Below are positions 1 to 7,443 of a stretch of DNA of 18,194 nucleotides, one piece after another. The notes under the pieces are model-generated. The model was not told the DNA's origin. It saw nothing but the letters and a program-made list of their open reading frames with translations, and did not search any database. Source of the stretch: an uncultured Ruminococcus sp. (GTDB taxonomy: Bacteria; Bacillota; Clostridia; Oscillospirales; Ruminococcaceae); the NCBI RefSeq assembly GCF_946187255.1, contig NZ_CAMHRZ010000041.1, positions 1-18,194 of the forward strand, given 5' to 3'. The position numbers and the translations under genes are program-made. Each line of letters begins with the position of its first letter. The stretch's first letter is position 1.

Positions 1-531
1 GGCTTCTATATGTATCTTCTTCGTTGATCTTCTGAAAAGTATCTCATAGGCGTAATAGCTTGACCATCCTATCGGGATATAATCGGCAGCTTCCTCTGCA
101 TATTTTTCAAGCTGAGGTTCATATTCCGCATCCTCTTTACAGCTTTTAAGCCAATTCTCAGTCAAATAGATTATTCCATATTTTTGAAAAAGTATATCGT
201 CATCGCTCTCATTATTATTTTTCATCACCGAAAACAGCACGAGCGCATCATCGAACTTGTGATAGCCTTTTTCGCTCTGCTGCATACAATCATAAACACC
301 GTCAACACACGGATGCCAGTACAGACTCATATATTCCTTTATCTCATCGGGGAGTTCATATCCGAAACGTTCCCTGAAAAGTGAAAAATCGGTCACGGTG
401 GTTCTCGGGATAAGGAAATTCCTTTTAAATTCCTCTGCCATTTCGGGGATAACATCTTTAAAATCATCCCGCAACCAGAACTGACCGCGTTTAAGAGCTT
501 TTTCTCTGTAATTCAATAGTGCTTGTTTCAT
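1..531 (-). CDS. SUKH-superfamily (Syd / SMI1-KNR4-like) protein, 3' end cut off
   Basis: An open frame of 177 codons runs from ATG at 531 leftward to base 1 without a stop, so the C-terminus lies outside the window. The start follows AGGGGAG with 6-7 bases of spacing. The protein begins MKQALLNYREKALKRG; residues 56-75 contain FGYELPDEIKEYMSLYW, the hydrophobic-ELP-x-IKEYxxxYW pattern of SUKH domains, notably Syd-like ones, and near residue 152 there is IPIGWSS, like the IPI strand of the same fold. Known family roles are Syd (SecY-associated) and immunity proteins of polymorphic toxin systems. No toxin gene is visible here. It lies 19 bases downstream of the MBL-fold gene, so they are probably co-transcribed. 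The reading frame is firm; the family call rests on pattern memory, and function is not assigned. Confidence 0.7.
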   Translation of the reverse strand, partial: MKQALLNYREKALKRGQFWLRDDFKDVIPEMAEEFKRNFLIPRTTVTDFSLFRERFGYELPDEIKEYMSLYWHPCVDGVYDCMQQSEKGYHKFDDALVLFSVMKNNNESDDDILFQKYGIIYLTENWLKSCKEDAEYEPQLEKYAEEAADYIPIGWSSYYAYEILFRRSTKKIHIEA

Positions 532-550
532 TATTCACTCCCCTGTCTCC

Positions 551-1234
551 TTATCGTAACGAACGCAGATCATCTATCAGTTCCTGCTTTGTTTCAGGCA
601 CCCAGTGGCTTTCAAGGCATATCTCCACATCAAGAGCATCTATCGTATCCGCGAGCTGACTGCACAGCACGGGGTTTTTTACCCATGTCGGGACTGTTCC
701 CCCTGCTGCATCACCCACAAAAAGCACCTTTTCTCTTTGGGCAAATACAAGCGTCGAATCATCGGTGTGAGGGGCTTGACTTCTTAACAGTCTTACGGGA
801 CAATTGCCCGCATCGATATTCAGCTCATCGGTGAATACTACATCGGGGAAAGTGATGATCACAGGTTTGTTACCATCATACTCCCTGCGGATACGTTCAT
901 CAAGAGACAGGAATACTTCCGTGCCGTTCTCAGCTATCTTCTGCTTGAATTGCCTCAGATAACTGTCAGTAAGATCGTTTGCGATACATATCCCGTTGAC
1001 AGCGTGCATACCGAAGGTGTGATCCCAATGCCAGTGTGTAATTACGGTTATCTTCGGCAAAGGCAGTCCCGCAGCTTCAAGTGCGGAATAGAATTCCTTT
1101 GTATGTGCATCCGAATGACCCGCATCTACCGCGATACTCATATTGTCACCTTTGATATATCCGATTATAGGTCGGTCGCGTTCCTTTTCAAACGGATAAA
1201 ACCAGACACGATCGGTAACCTTAGTCAGTTCCAT
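551..1234 (-). CDS. MBL-fold metallohydrolase
   Basis: A complete 227-residue metallo-beta-lactamase-fold hydrolase. The metal-binding set is intact: HWHWDH at residues 67-72 (HxHxDH), H156 in APHTDDS, D175 in VGDAAGG and H210 in LESHWVP. It therefore looks like an active dinuclear metal enzyme. There is no signal peptide, so it is probably cytoplasmic. The spacing resembles general small MBL hydrolases rather than true beta-lactamases, RNase J or glyoxalase II, and the substrate cannot be read from sequence. The ATG at 1234 has GAGGTGA upstream and a consensus promoter at 1264-1292. The SUKH-like gene follows after 19 bases, suggesting a two-gene (or longer) transcript. High confidence in fold, low in function. 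Confidence 0.9.
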   Translation of the reverse strand: MELTKVTDRVWFYPFEKERDRPIIGYIKGDNMSIAVDAGHSDAHTKEFYSALEAAGLPLPKITVITHWHWDHTFGMHAVNGICIANDLTDSYLRQFKQKIAENGTEVFLSLDERIRREYDGNKPVIITFPDVVFTDELNIDAGNCPVRLLRSQAPHTDDSTLVFAQREKVLFVGDAAGGTVPTWVKNPVLCSQLADTIDALDVEICLESHWVPETKQELIDDLRSLR

Positions 1235-1263
1235 ATAATCACCTCAGTTCATTGATTAAATAG

Positions 1264-1292
1264 ATTATAACAGACCACCGCAAAAAAGTCAA
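1264..1292 (-). promoter_or_regulatory. Sigma-A-type promoter for the MBL-SUKH unit
   Basis: On the minus strand TTGACT (1287-1292) and TATAAT (1264-1269) are separated by exactly 17 bases, followed by the MBL gene start about 30 bases downstream. It is divergent from the promoter of the response regulator about 80-130 bases away. Confidence 0.8.
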
Positions 1293-1369
1293 TCGTAAGC
1301 CGAAATATAACTTAGATTTCTCCCACTGCCGATCTTACCGTATCCTGTGCGCAGCTTCCTACCGATGCC

Positions 1370-1398
1370 TTGCATTTTCATCGGAACTATGTTACAAT
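1370..1398 (+). promoter_or_regulatory. Promoter of the two-component operon
   Basis: TTGCAT (1370-1375) and TACAAT (1393-1398) are separated by 17 bases, with the response regulator ATG at 1454 and its ribosome binding site GAGGAG at 1443-1448. The -35 hexamer lies inside an inverted repeat, CCGATG (1362-1367) and CATCGG (1379-1384), which could be an operator. No TNACA-N4-TGTAA box like the one at 3112 is seen here, so this promoter may be independent of the regulator it drives. Confidence 0.65.
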
Positions 1399-1453
1399 AA
1401 TTATATGTTGTGAATATTTTACAGCACATATTCCAGATCAATGAGGAGATAAC

Positions 1454-2116
1454 ATGAAAAAAATACTTATCATCGAGGATGACAGTGCGCTCAGAGAAGA
1501 ACTCGCCACACTGCTGACCAATGCTGATTATGAAGCCGTACAGATAACGGACTATCAGAACGTCCTCCAGCAGCTTTTGCAGACAGATGCCGACCTTATA
1601 CTTATGGATATAAATCTTCCGAATGCCAACGGAGAAACACTTTTGCAGGACTTCCGCAGACAGCATGATACGCCCGTTATCATGCTCACCAGCCGTACAA
1701 ACGAGATGGATGAGGTGCTTTCCATGAGTTTCGGCGCTGATGATTACATCACCAAGCCTTATAATCCCACAATCCTGCTGCTGCGCATCTCGGCAGTACT
1801 GAAACGTTCGGCAAAGGTAAGCGCTGTGCAGAATTACCACGATGTGGAAGTCAGCACCGTCAAGGGCAGTCTTATAAGAAACGGGACGGAACAGGTACTT
1901 ACAAAGAACGAAATGATAATATTTCAGCTGCTGCTTGACCGAATGGGCGAGATAGTCACCCGCGATGACCTGATGACAGCGCTCTGGGATAATGACGAAT
2001 TCGTCAATGACAATGCACTATCGGTGAATATAAGCCGCCTTCGCGGAAAGCTGAGTGATCTTGGTTTTCCCGATGCCATTGAGACTCGCAAGAAGCAGGG
2101 GTATGTGCTGAGATGA
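1454..2116 (+). CDS. OmpR-family response regulator, BceR-like
   Basis: A 220-residue regulator of usual family length. The receiver domain (about 1-115) has acidic pocket D9/D10, phospho-acceptor D52 in LILMDINLP, T79 in IMLTSR and K101 in TKPYNP. A C-terminal winged helix (about 125-220) includes LTKNEMIIFQLLL and the recognition-helix region NALSVNISRLRGKL, ending in the KKQGYVLR wing. It should bind DNA when phosphorylated by the kinase whose start overlaps its stop by 4 bases (ATGA). The downstream Bce-type ABC transporter, and a palindrome of the BceR-family type in front of it, point to an antimicrobial-peptide or lantibiotic response regulator of the BceR/PsdR/YxdJ group. The start at 1454 is supported by GAGGAG. 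A strong assignment; the inducing compound is unknown. Confidence 0.93.
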   Translation: MKKILIIEDDSALREELATLLTNADYEAVQITDYQNVLQQLLQTDADLILMDINLPNANGETLLQDFRRQHDTPVIMLTSRTNEMDEVLSMSFGADDYITKPYNPTILLLRISAVLKRSAKVSAVQNYHDVEVSTVKGSLIRNGTEQVLTKNEMIIFQLLLDRMGEIVTRDDLMTALWDNDEFVNDNALSVNISRLRGKLSDLGFPDAIETRKKQGYVLR

Positions 2117-3108
2117 AGCTTTCTGCATATTTGAAGGACCGTATCCTAGCCTACGTTATATTTGCTCTGACATGGGTGCTTATAGCGATATTCCTGTTCA
2201 CGTTCCATGTAAAATTTGAAGCGGTATGCATAATCAGCGGCATTTTCTGGCTTGGAGCATGGTTCACGGAGATATGGGGATATCTGCGCAAACGCTCATT
2301 TTACTGTACGCTGATGCACAACCTTGATCAGCTGGACAGAAAGTATCTTATATCGGAAATGACCGATGAGCCCGAATTCTACGAGGGAAAGCTGCTTTGT
2401 GAAGTCCTGCGGGATTCAAACAAATCCATGTGTGAACATATAGGAGAACACCGCAGAGAAAATGTTGAATTCCGCGAATATATCGAACTTTGGGTACACG
2501 AGGTCAAGCTGCCCGTTGCCGGCTTGCAGCTGATGTGCCACAATGACGGCAATGCAAAATATGCCGAGCAGTTAAAACGAATAGACGATTATATTGAAAA
2601 TGTGCTGTACTACGCACGAAGCCGAAACGCAGAAAAAGACTATATCATCAAGCCGGTTATGCTGAAGCGTATATTTGCCGATACCGCCATCAAAAACCGC
2701 GAAGAATTGCAGATGAGAGATATCGCCCTGAGTGCTGAGGGACTGGACAAGGAAGTTATGACGGATGCCAAGTGGCTCATGTTTATTCTGGGTCAGCTGA
2801 TGAACAACAGCATGAAATACAATGCAAGCGAGATAACCGTCACTGCGGAGGATACTATCGATGCCACGATACTGCATTTTCGCGACAACGGCATCGGGAT
2901 ACCCAAAAAAGATCTGCCGTATATATTTGAAAAATCCTTTACAGGTGAGAACGGACGGACACACAGCAAGTCCACAGGCATGGGGCTTTACATTGTCAGT
3001 CAGCTGTGCAAAAAGCTGGGGCACGGTGTCTCTGCAAGCTCCGTTCAGGGGGAATATACGGAGATAAGTATAAAATTCGGCAAAAATGATCTGTATCGGA
3101 TACAGTAA
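2113..3108 (+). CDS. Sensor histidine kinase, BceS-like intramembrane-sensing type
   Basis: A 331-residue kinase. Two transmembrane helices (about 13-31 and 36-57) are separated by only a few residues, so there is almost no extracellular sensor domain: the hallmark of BceS-type kinases, which sense through the partner ABC transporter. The phospho-acceptor is H129 in ELWVHEVKLP, the variant H-box of this group. The ATPase domain has NNSMKYNA (N box, from 231), DNGIGIP (258-264), an F box near 272-276 and STGMGLYIV (G2 box, 287-295). ATG overlaps the regulator stop (ATGA), indicating translational coupling. All catalytic boxes look intact. The family would predict a stable complex with the permease encoded at 4217-6244. 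Confidence 0.93.
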   Translation: MKLSAYLKDRILAYVIFALTWVLIAIFLFTFHVKFEAVCIISGIFWLGAWFTEIWGYLRKRSFYCTLMHNLDQLDRKYLISEMTDEPEFYEGKLLCEVLRDSNKSMCEHIGEHRRENVEFREYIELWVHEVKLPVAGLQLMCHNDGNAKYAEQLKRIDDYIENVLYYARSRNAEKDYIIKPVMLKRIFADTAIKNREELQMRDIALSAEGLDKEVMTDAKWLMFILGQLMNNSMKYNASEITVTAEDTIDATILHFRDNGIGIPKKDLPYIFEKSFTGENGRTHSKSTGMGLYIVSQLCKKLGHGVSASSVQGEYTEISIKFGKNDLYRIQ

Positions 3109-3111
3109 GCC

Positions 3112-3133
3112 AACATTACAGAATTGTAATGTT
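3112..3133 (+). promoter_or_regulatory. Palindromic operator matching the BceR-family box
   Basis: A perfect inverted repeat: arms AACATTACA (3112-3120) and TGTAATGTT (3125-3133) around a 4-base spacer GAAT. The core TTACA-GAAT-TGTAA fits the TNACA-N4-TGTAA consensus known for Bce-type response regulators. No T-run follows, so it is not a terminator. It begins 3 bases after the kinase stop and is centred about 30 bases upstream of the -35 element of the transporter promoter, as expected for an activator site. Confidence 0.8.
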
Positions 3134-3149
3134 ATGTAAGATTAGAAGC

Positions 3150-3178
3150 GGGACAGAAGCAACGTCATGTGGTATACT
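3150..3178 (+). promoter_or_regulatory. Activator-dependent promoter of the transporter operon
   Basis: A TATACT -10 (3173-3178) is preceded, at 17 bases, by GGGACA (3150-3155), a poor -35 sharing only the GACA end of the consensus. A good -10 with a weak -35 downstream of the operator at 3112-3133 fits a promoter that needs the phosphorylated regulator. The untranslated leader to the first ATG at 3239 is about 54 bases. Confidence 0.65.
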
Positions 3179-3238
3179 TAGATCATCGCAAGGGGGAAGA
3201 CCTCCGAAACAAAAAAACTAAAAGAAAAGGTGATCTAT

Positions 3239-3448
3239 ATGAAAAAGAATGTAAAAGCAGTTAAGACCGGTATGATGATCTCGTTCGCATCTCTCCTGTT
3301 AGGTATCGCAGGTGTTATGGTACATTTTGCACAGACAATGCAGTTCGATGCTACAGGCTGCGGGATACTCGCCTGCAATACTGTAATATTCTCCGACTAT
3401 CTGGTAACATACTATAAGATCAAGAACGCAGATATGAGCGAACAGTGA
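3239..3448 (+). CDS. Small two-helix membrane protein of the Bce-type module
   Basis: A 69-residue protein, MKKNVKAVKTGMM onward, with a basic N-terminus, a hydrophobic helix at about 11-32, a short loop (TMQFDATG) and a second helix at about 38-58, ending in a polar tail. A GTG nine bases upstream is in frame, but AAGGTGA sits exactly at the right distance from the ATG at 3239 (5-6 bases), so the ATG is chosen. I do not recognise the family. It is the first gene after the regulated promoter, 14 bases before the ATPase gene, so it should be co-induced with the transporter. Plausible roles are a transporter accessory subunit or a membrane-stress protein, but that is inference from position. 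Confidence 0.78.
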   Translation: MKKNVKAVKTGMMISFASLLLGIAGVMVHFAQTMQFDATGCGILACNTVIFSDYLVTYYKIKNADMSEQ

Positions 3449-3462
3449 CGGGAGCATAGACT

Positions 3463-4227
3463 ATGGAATTACTCAGCATACAGCAGATAGAAAAATACTA
3501 CGGGAGCAGATCATCCCTGACCAAAGCGATCGACGATATCTCGTTCTCGGTTCAGCAGGGCGAATTTGTGGCGATCATGGGCGCATCGGGCAGCGGAAAG
3601 ACCACCCTGCTCAACTGCATCTCGACCATTGACCGTGTGACCGCAGGACATATCTTCCTTGAGAACACGGATATCACCACACTGAAAGGCAAGGCGCTCA
3701 ATCAGTTCAGGCGTGAAAAGCTGGGCTTCATCTTTCAGGAATTCAACCTGCTGGACACCCTGACTGCCTACGAGAATATCTCGCTGGCTCTATCGATCCA
3801 GAAGAAGCCGGCAAAGGAGATCGACGAAGCAGTAAAGACCGTTGCCGAACAGTTAGGTATAACAGAGGTATTGCAGAAGTACCCCTACCAGATGTCAGGC
3901 GGTCAGAAACAGAGAGTAGCTTCGGCAAGAGCCATAGTGACCAAGCCGAAACTGGTGCTCGCTGATGAGCCCACAGGTGCGCTGGATTCAAAGGCGGCAA
4001 AAATGCTGCTGGAGCGCTTCCGCTATCTCAATCAGGAATGCGGTGCCACCATCATGATGGTCACCCATGACAGCTTCACCGCAAGCTATGCGGGACGTGT
4101 CATATTCATTAAGGACGGTAAGATCTTCCACGAGATAAGTCGCGGGACGGACAGCCGCAAGCAGTTTTTTGACAAGATAATCGACGTGGTTACACTTCTG
4201 GGAGGTGACATGAGCGATGCTCTTTAA
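3463..4227 (+). CDS. ABC transporter ATP-binding protein, BceA-like
   Basis: A 254-residue MacB/BceA-type ATPase with every motif intact: Walker A GASGSGKTT (40-48), Q-loop FQEFN (Q92), signature MSGGQ (144-148), Walker B LVLADEP (D168, E169), D-loop GALD and switch H202 in MVTHD. The first residues MELLSIQQIEKYYG are typical of this group. It energises the permease encoded next, whose start lies inside its last codons (11-base overlap). In Bce systems the pair frees lipid II-cycle intermediates from bound peptide antibiotics such as bacitracin or lantibiotics and also controls the kinase. Here the ligand is unknown. Assignment to the family is strong because kinase type, operator and permease architecture all agree. 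Confidence 0.95.
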   Translation: MELLSIQQIEKYYGSRSSLTKAIDDISFSVQQGEFVAIMGASGSGKTTLLNCISTIDRVTAGHIFLENTDITTLKGKALNQFRREKLGFIFQEFNLLDTLTAYENISLALSIQKKPAKEIDEAVKTVAEQLGITEVLQKYPYQMSGGQKQRVASARAIVTKPKLVLADEPTGALDSKAAKMLLERFRYLNQECGATIMMVTHDSFTASYAGRVIFIKDGKIFHEISRGTDSRKQFFDKIIDVVTLLGGDMSDAL

Positions 4228-6244
4228 GCTCTCAGTCAGCAACATCCGCAGGAGCCTGCGGGATTATGCGGTATATTTCTTTACACTGCTCATCGGTGTA
4301 TCGGTATTCTATGTGTTCAATGCGATCGGCGGACAGGCGGCAATGCTGCGTGTCTCGGAGAGCCGCAACGATATCATTGAACTGCTGAAGACAACGCTTT
4401 CGGGCGTGAGTGTATTCGTGGCGGGCGTTCTGGGACTGCTCATCGTCTATGCCAGCCGCTTTCTGATGAAGCGACGCAGCAAGGAATTTGCCCTCTATAT
4501 GACTCTCGGAATGAGCAAAGGAAACATTTCGGCGATACTCCTGTTGGAAACGCTGATGATCGGTATCGGTTCTCTTTTTGTGGGACTTCTCATCGGCATC
4601 GGATTGTCTCAGCTGATGAGTGCGCTGGTGGCAAATCTCTTTGAAGCGGATATGTCTGCATACAAATTCTCGGTATCCGCCGAAGCTATAGGCAAGACGA
4701 TACTCTATTTTGCTGTGATGTATCTGGTGGTGATGATCTTCAACAGCGTTGTTGTTACTCGCATGAAGCTCATAAACCTACTGCAGTCGGGCAGGCGTTC
4801 GGAGCAGATACGCTTAAAAAATCCCGTTCTGTGCGTTGTAGTTTTCCTGCTGGCGGCAGCCATGCTGGGATTTGCCTACTATAATGTCGGATGGAATTAC
4901 CCCCATCTCAACAACAAGACAATGGCGCTCTATATCTGTATGGGCGCAGCTGCAACGTTTTTCATCTTCTGGTCGGTATCAGGAATGATACTGCGGGTGA
5001 TGATGTCGGCAAAAAATCTCTACCACAGAGGGCTGAATGTATTTACCGTAAGGCAGATATCCAGCAAGGTCAATACCACAGTCTTCTCCATGACTGTTAT
5101 ATGTCTGATGCTCTTTGTGACAATATGTACACTGTCCTCCGCATTCTCGATACGCAATTCCATGAATGCAAACCTTAAAGAATTCTGTCCTGTGGACTGT
5201 GAGATAGAATACAGGCAGTATACCGAAGAAATGTACGGTGATACCACCTACAAAGATATCACGGAACTGTATGCCGAACAGGGACATGACCTGACAGCTG
5301 ATTTTTCCGAGTATGTGCATTTCCACAACTATTGCGACCATGAGTTCACATTCGGCAGCTTTCTGGGCAGCCAACTTGATAAGTTCATGGAAAGCTACAG
5401 GTTCATCGAATACCAAACACCCATGAACCTTGTCCGCCTGAGTGATTACAACAAACTGGCGGCACTTTACGGCAAAGAACAGTTTGAAATGGCTGACAAC
5501 GAATTCATCCTGCTGTGTGATTTCAGATCCATGAAGGAAGCTACAGACAGTATCCTGTCGGAGGGTTATCCGATCAATGTCTGCGGAACTACCCTTTATT
5601 CCCACTACGCTGAGTGTCAGGAAGGCTTTATTGATATATCCTCACAGCGCATCAACACAGGCATTTTCATCATCCCCGACAGTGCTGCCGAAGAGAAGTA
5701 TGCAGCTGCGGATTATATCATCGGCAATTACAAGGAACAGGGCTCTAAGGAATATGAAAGTATCATAAGAGAAGTATCTCTCGAAGTCGGGGAGCAGGAT
5801 GAACTCTGCCGCCTTGACATCAACACAAAGATCGACATTGCCGATGCTTCTGTAGGTCTGGGCGCTCTGGTGACCTTCTTGGGACTTTACATCGGACTGG
5901 TATTCCTTATAGCCTGCGGTGCGATACTTGCACTCAAAGAGCTTTCAGAAAGCGCTGACAGTGCAGGCAGATACGAGATGCTGCGAAGGATTGGTGCAGA
6001 CGAAAACGAACTTTCATTATCGCTTTTCCGTCAGACAGGAGTATTCTTCCTGCTGCCGCTGCTGCTGGCTATAGTACACTCGGTATTCGGCATGAGGTTT
6101 TCTGCCTACATCCTGGAAGCAATGGGCACAGAAAAGATGTGGATCTCAGTTTTCGGTGCATCGCTGCTGATACTTGTCATCTACGGCGGATATTTCCTCA
6201 TCACCTATTTTTGCAGCAGAGGTATCATCAAGGAACGCAGATAA
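4217..6244 (+). CDS. ABC transporter permease, BceB-like (FtsX domains)
   Basis: A 675-residue permease with the ten-helix Bce plan: helices at about 17-37, 63-80, 105-128, 160-180, 203-221, 236-260 and 288-310, then a large extracytoplasmic domain of roughly 235 residues (about 311-545), then helices at about 548-574, 604-625 and 645-667. The FtsX cytoplasmic coupling segment KRRSKEFALYMTLGMSKGNI follows helix 2, and a second copy-like segment ELSESADSAGRYEMLRRIGAD follows helix 8. The big domain between helices 7 and 8 is the known determinant of drug specificity in this family. ATG at 4217 is served by GGAGGTGA at 4201-4208, inside the ATPase gene. A terminator follows. The length fits BceB (about 650). 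Confidence 0.94.
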   Translation: MLFKLSVSNIRRSLRDYAVYFFTLLIGVSVFYVFNAIGGQAAMLRVSESRNDIIELLKTTLSGVSVFVAGVLGLLIVYASRFLMKRRSKEFALYMTLGMSKGNISAILLLETLMIGIGSLFVGLLIGIGLSQLMSALVANLFEADMSAYKFSVSAEAIGKTILYFAVMYLVVMIFNSVVVTRMKLINLLQSGRRSEQIRLKNPVLCVVVFLLAAAMLGFAYYNVGWNYPHLNNKTMALYICMGAAATFFIFWSVSGMILRVMMSAKNLYHRGLNVFTVRQISSKVNTTVFSMTVICLMLFVTICTLSSAFSIRNSMNANLKEFCPVDCEIEYRQYTEEMYGDTTYKDITELYAEQGHDLTADFSEYVHFHNYCDHEFTFGSFLGSQLDKFMESYRFIEYQTPMNLVRLSDYNKLAALYGKEQFEMADNEFILLCDFRSMKEATDSILSEGYPINVCGTTLYSHYAECQEGFIDISSQRINTGIFIIPDSAAEEKYAAADYIIGNYKEQGSKEYESIIREVSLEVGEQDELCRLDINTKIDIADASVGLGALVTFLGLYIGLVFLIACGAILALKELSESADSAGRYEMLRRIGADENELSLSLFRQTGVFFLLPLLLAIVHSVFGMRFSAYILEAMGTEKMWISVFGASLLILVIYGGYFLITYFCSRGIIKERR

Positions 6245-6277
6245 AAATATCTGCTGTAAATAACGATATTCAAACAA

Positions 6278-6311
6278 AACAGGCAGATGCCGCAAAAGGT
6301 ATCTGCCTGTT
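6278..6311. terminator. Bidirectional intrinsic terminator
   Basis: Arms of 14 bases (6278-6291 and 6298-6311, outer 11 pairs perfect AACAGGCAGAT / ATCTGCCTGTT, inner GCC/GGT with one G-U) enclose a 6-base loop. T-rich sequence follows on both strands: TTTGT on the plus side and TTTTGTTTG on the minus side. It lies between the convergent permease (stop 6244) and DHHW gene (stop 6328) and can end both transcripts. Confidence 0.9.
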
Positions 6312-6327
6312 CTTTGTGTCACAATAA

Positions 6328-7431
6328 TTATGTTAGCGACTTGAAATATCCTGCCTGTGAGAAGCTGTCGATATCAAATAATACCAGTATCTGGTCATAT
6401 TCATCTAGATCGACTGTCTCGGAAAGGGTCAGCCCCGATTCGCTCAGCTTTTTGGGATCGACCATAGTTATCTTGCTGTAATGTGCGGTATAAAAGGGAA
6501 CTATGGTATTTGCGAAACTGCCCTTGATGATCAGCAGTTTGGGGGCATTTTCGATATCCGTGTAAATATCGGTCTTGACATATCTGTCGCCAAGAAGAAA
6601 AATATCCGTCTTTTTATTGTTTTTCAGCGCCGAACGGAAGTATACCGATTCAGCTTCCTTAGTCTCGTCACCGTTGAACATCTCCACCTTTTTTACAGGG
6701 CTTTGATACTTTGATCGGAATATATTTATCCTGTCTGACTTAATTCCTCCCACCATCGCCGTATCATAAAGACTGCCGTAAAAATCCGAAGCCGCATACT
6801 CCTGATCGTAATTTTCAAGAGTGACCGTTTGCAGTCCCAGCTGCCTTGTGGATTCGGTATAGGCATAGTACGCGCCAAAACTGGTCCAAAGATTCTCGGT
6901 GCGGTAGAAGACATACTCATCACGCGCCGAATAAAGCGGATAAAAAGCGTCTATCGATGCGATGCGCTTGTCCAGCTGCATATATGCATCGTTGATCGTT
7001 TCGCGCTGACTCTTTTCGGAAAGGAAATCAGGCAGATCTGCACTGTAAACTCCCGCAGCTGTCGGGGCAAGCATCATGAATATCTGGCTGTCGGTATTTG
7101 CCGCCATCTCGTTAACGTAGGCAACATTCTCGATGGTGTTATCCTTGTGCTTTCTGCCTAAGTGCTTTATAAGCCTGCCGTTTGTATAATAGGTATCACC
7201 GAACCGCGATCTTCCCGTGAATACCATAACGTTTGTATACAGCGACCGCCAGTTCTTATTCATCGGAAAATTCCTGTCTACATACTCAGAGGCTGCCTCT
7301 TTGACGTTTCCTTCCCGTTCCTTTGTCTGTGAGAAGCTGACCGTTTTCTGGAAAAACAGTGTGCTGACCGCAAACATTATCAGGATGGTAAAAAAGGCTG
7401 CAACGGTGATGATATCCGAAAACTTTTTCAT
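6328..7431 (-). CDS. DHHW-family (AlgX/AlgJ-like) protein with altered active site
   Basis: A 367-residue protein with one N-terminal signal anchor (about 9-27) and an extracytoplasmic domain. The DHHW family, partner of MBOAT O-acyltransferases, is recognised from PTAAGVYSADLPDFLS (123-138), DEYVFYRTENLWTSFGAYYAY (171-191) and LLIIKGSFANTIVPF (299-313). In the family the second block reads TDHHWT and the third KDSF/KDSY. Here they are T178-E-N-L-W-T183 and K303-G-S-F306: the Asp and His expected for SGNH-type acyl transfer are replaced, and only Ser305 stays. ATG at 7431 has AGGGGGTG upstream, overlapping the MBOAT stop 12 bases away, so they are one transcript. Fold call firm; enzymatic activity doubtful. 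Confidence 0.88.
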   Translation of the reverse strand: MKKFSDIITVAAFFTILIMFAVSTLFFQKTVSFSQTKEREGNVKEAASEYVDRNFPMNKNWRSLYTNVMVFTGRSRFGDTYYTNGRLIKHLGRKHKDNTIENVAYVNEMAANTDSQIFMMLAPTAAGVYSADLPDFLSEKSQRETINDAYMQLDKRIASIDAFYPLYSARDEYVFYRTENLWTSFGAYYAYTESTRQLGLQTVTLENYDQEYAASDFYGSLYDTAMVGGIKSDRINIFRSKYQSPVKKVEMFNGDETKEAESVYFRSALKNNKKTDIFLLGDRYVKTDIYTDIENAPKLLIIKGSFANTIVPFYTAHYSKITMVDPKKLSESGLTLSETVDLDEYDQILVLFDIDSFSQAGYFKSLT

Positions 7432-7443
7432 TCAACACACCCC

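Noticed and set aside
1289..1840. Minus-strand open frame of 183 codons overlapping the response regulator
   Set aside because: It covers the regulator gene and its promoter; cysteine-rich, low-complexity product without a domain.
3112..3133. Palindrome considered as a terminator of the kinase gene
   Set aside because: AT-rich stem without a following T-run; its exact match to the BceR-type box explains it better.
4979..5605. Minus-strand open frame of 208 codons
   Set aside because: It lies inside the permease gene in the opposite direction; the permease has full family architecture.
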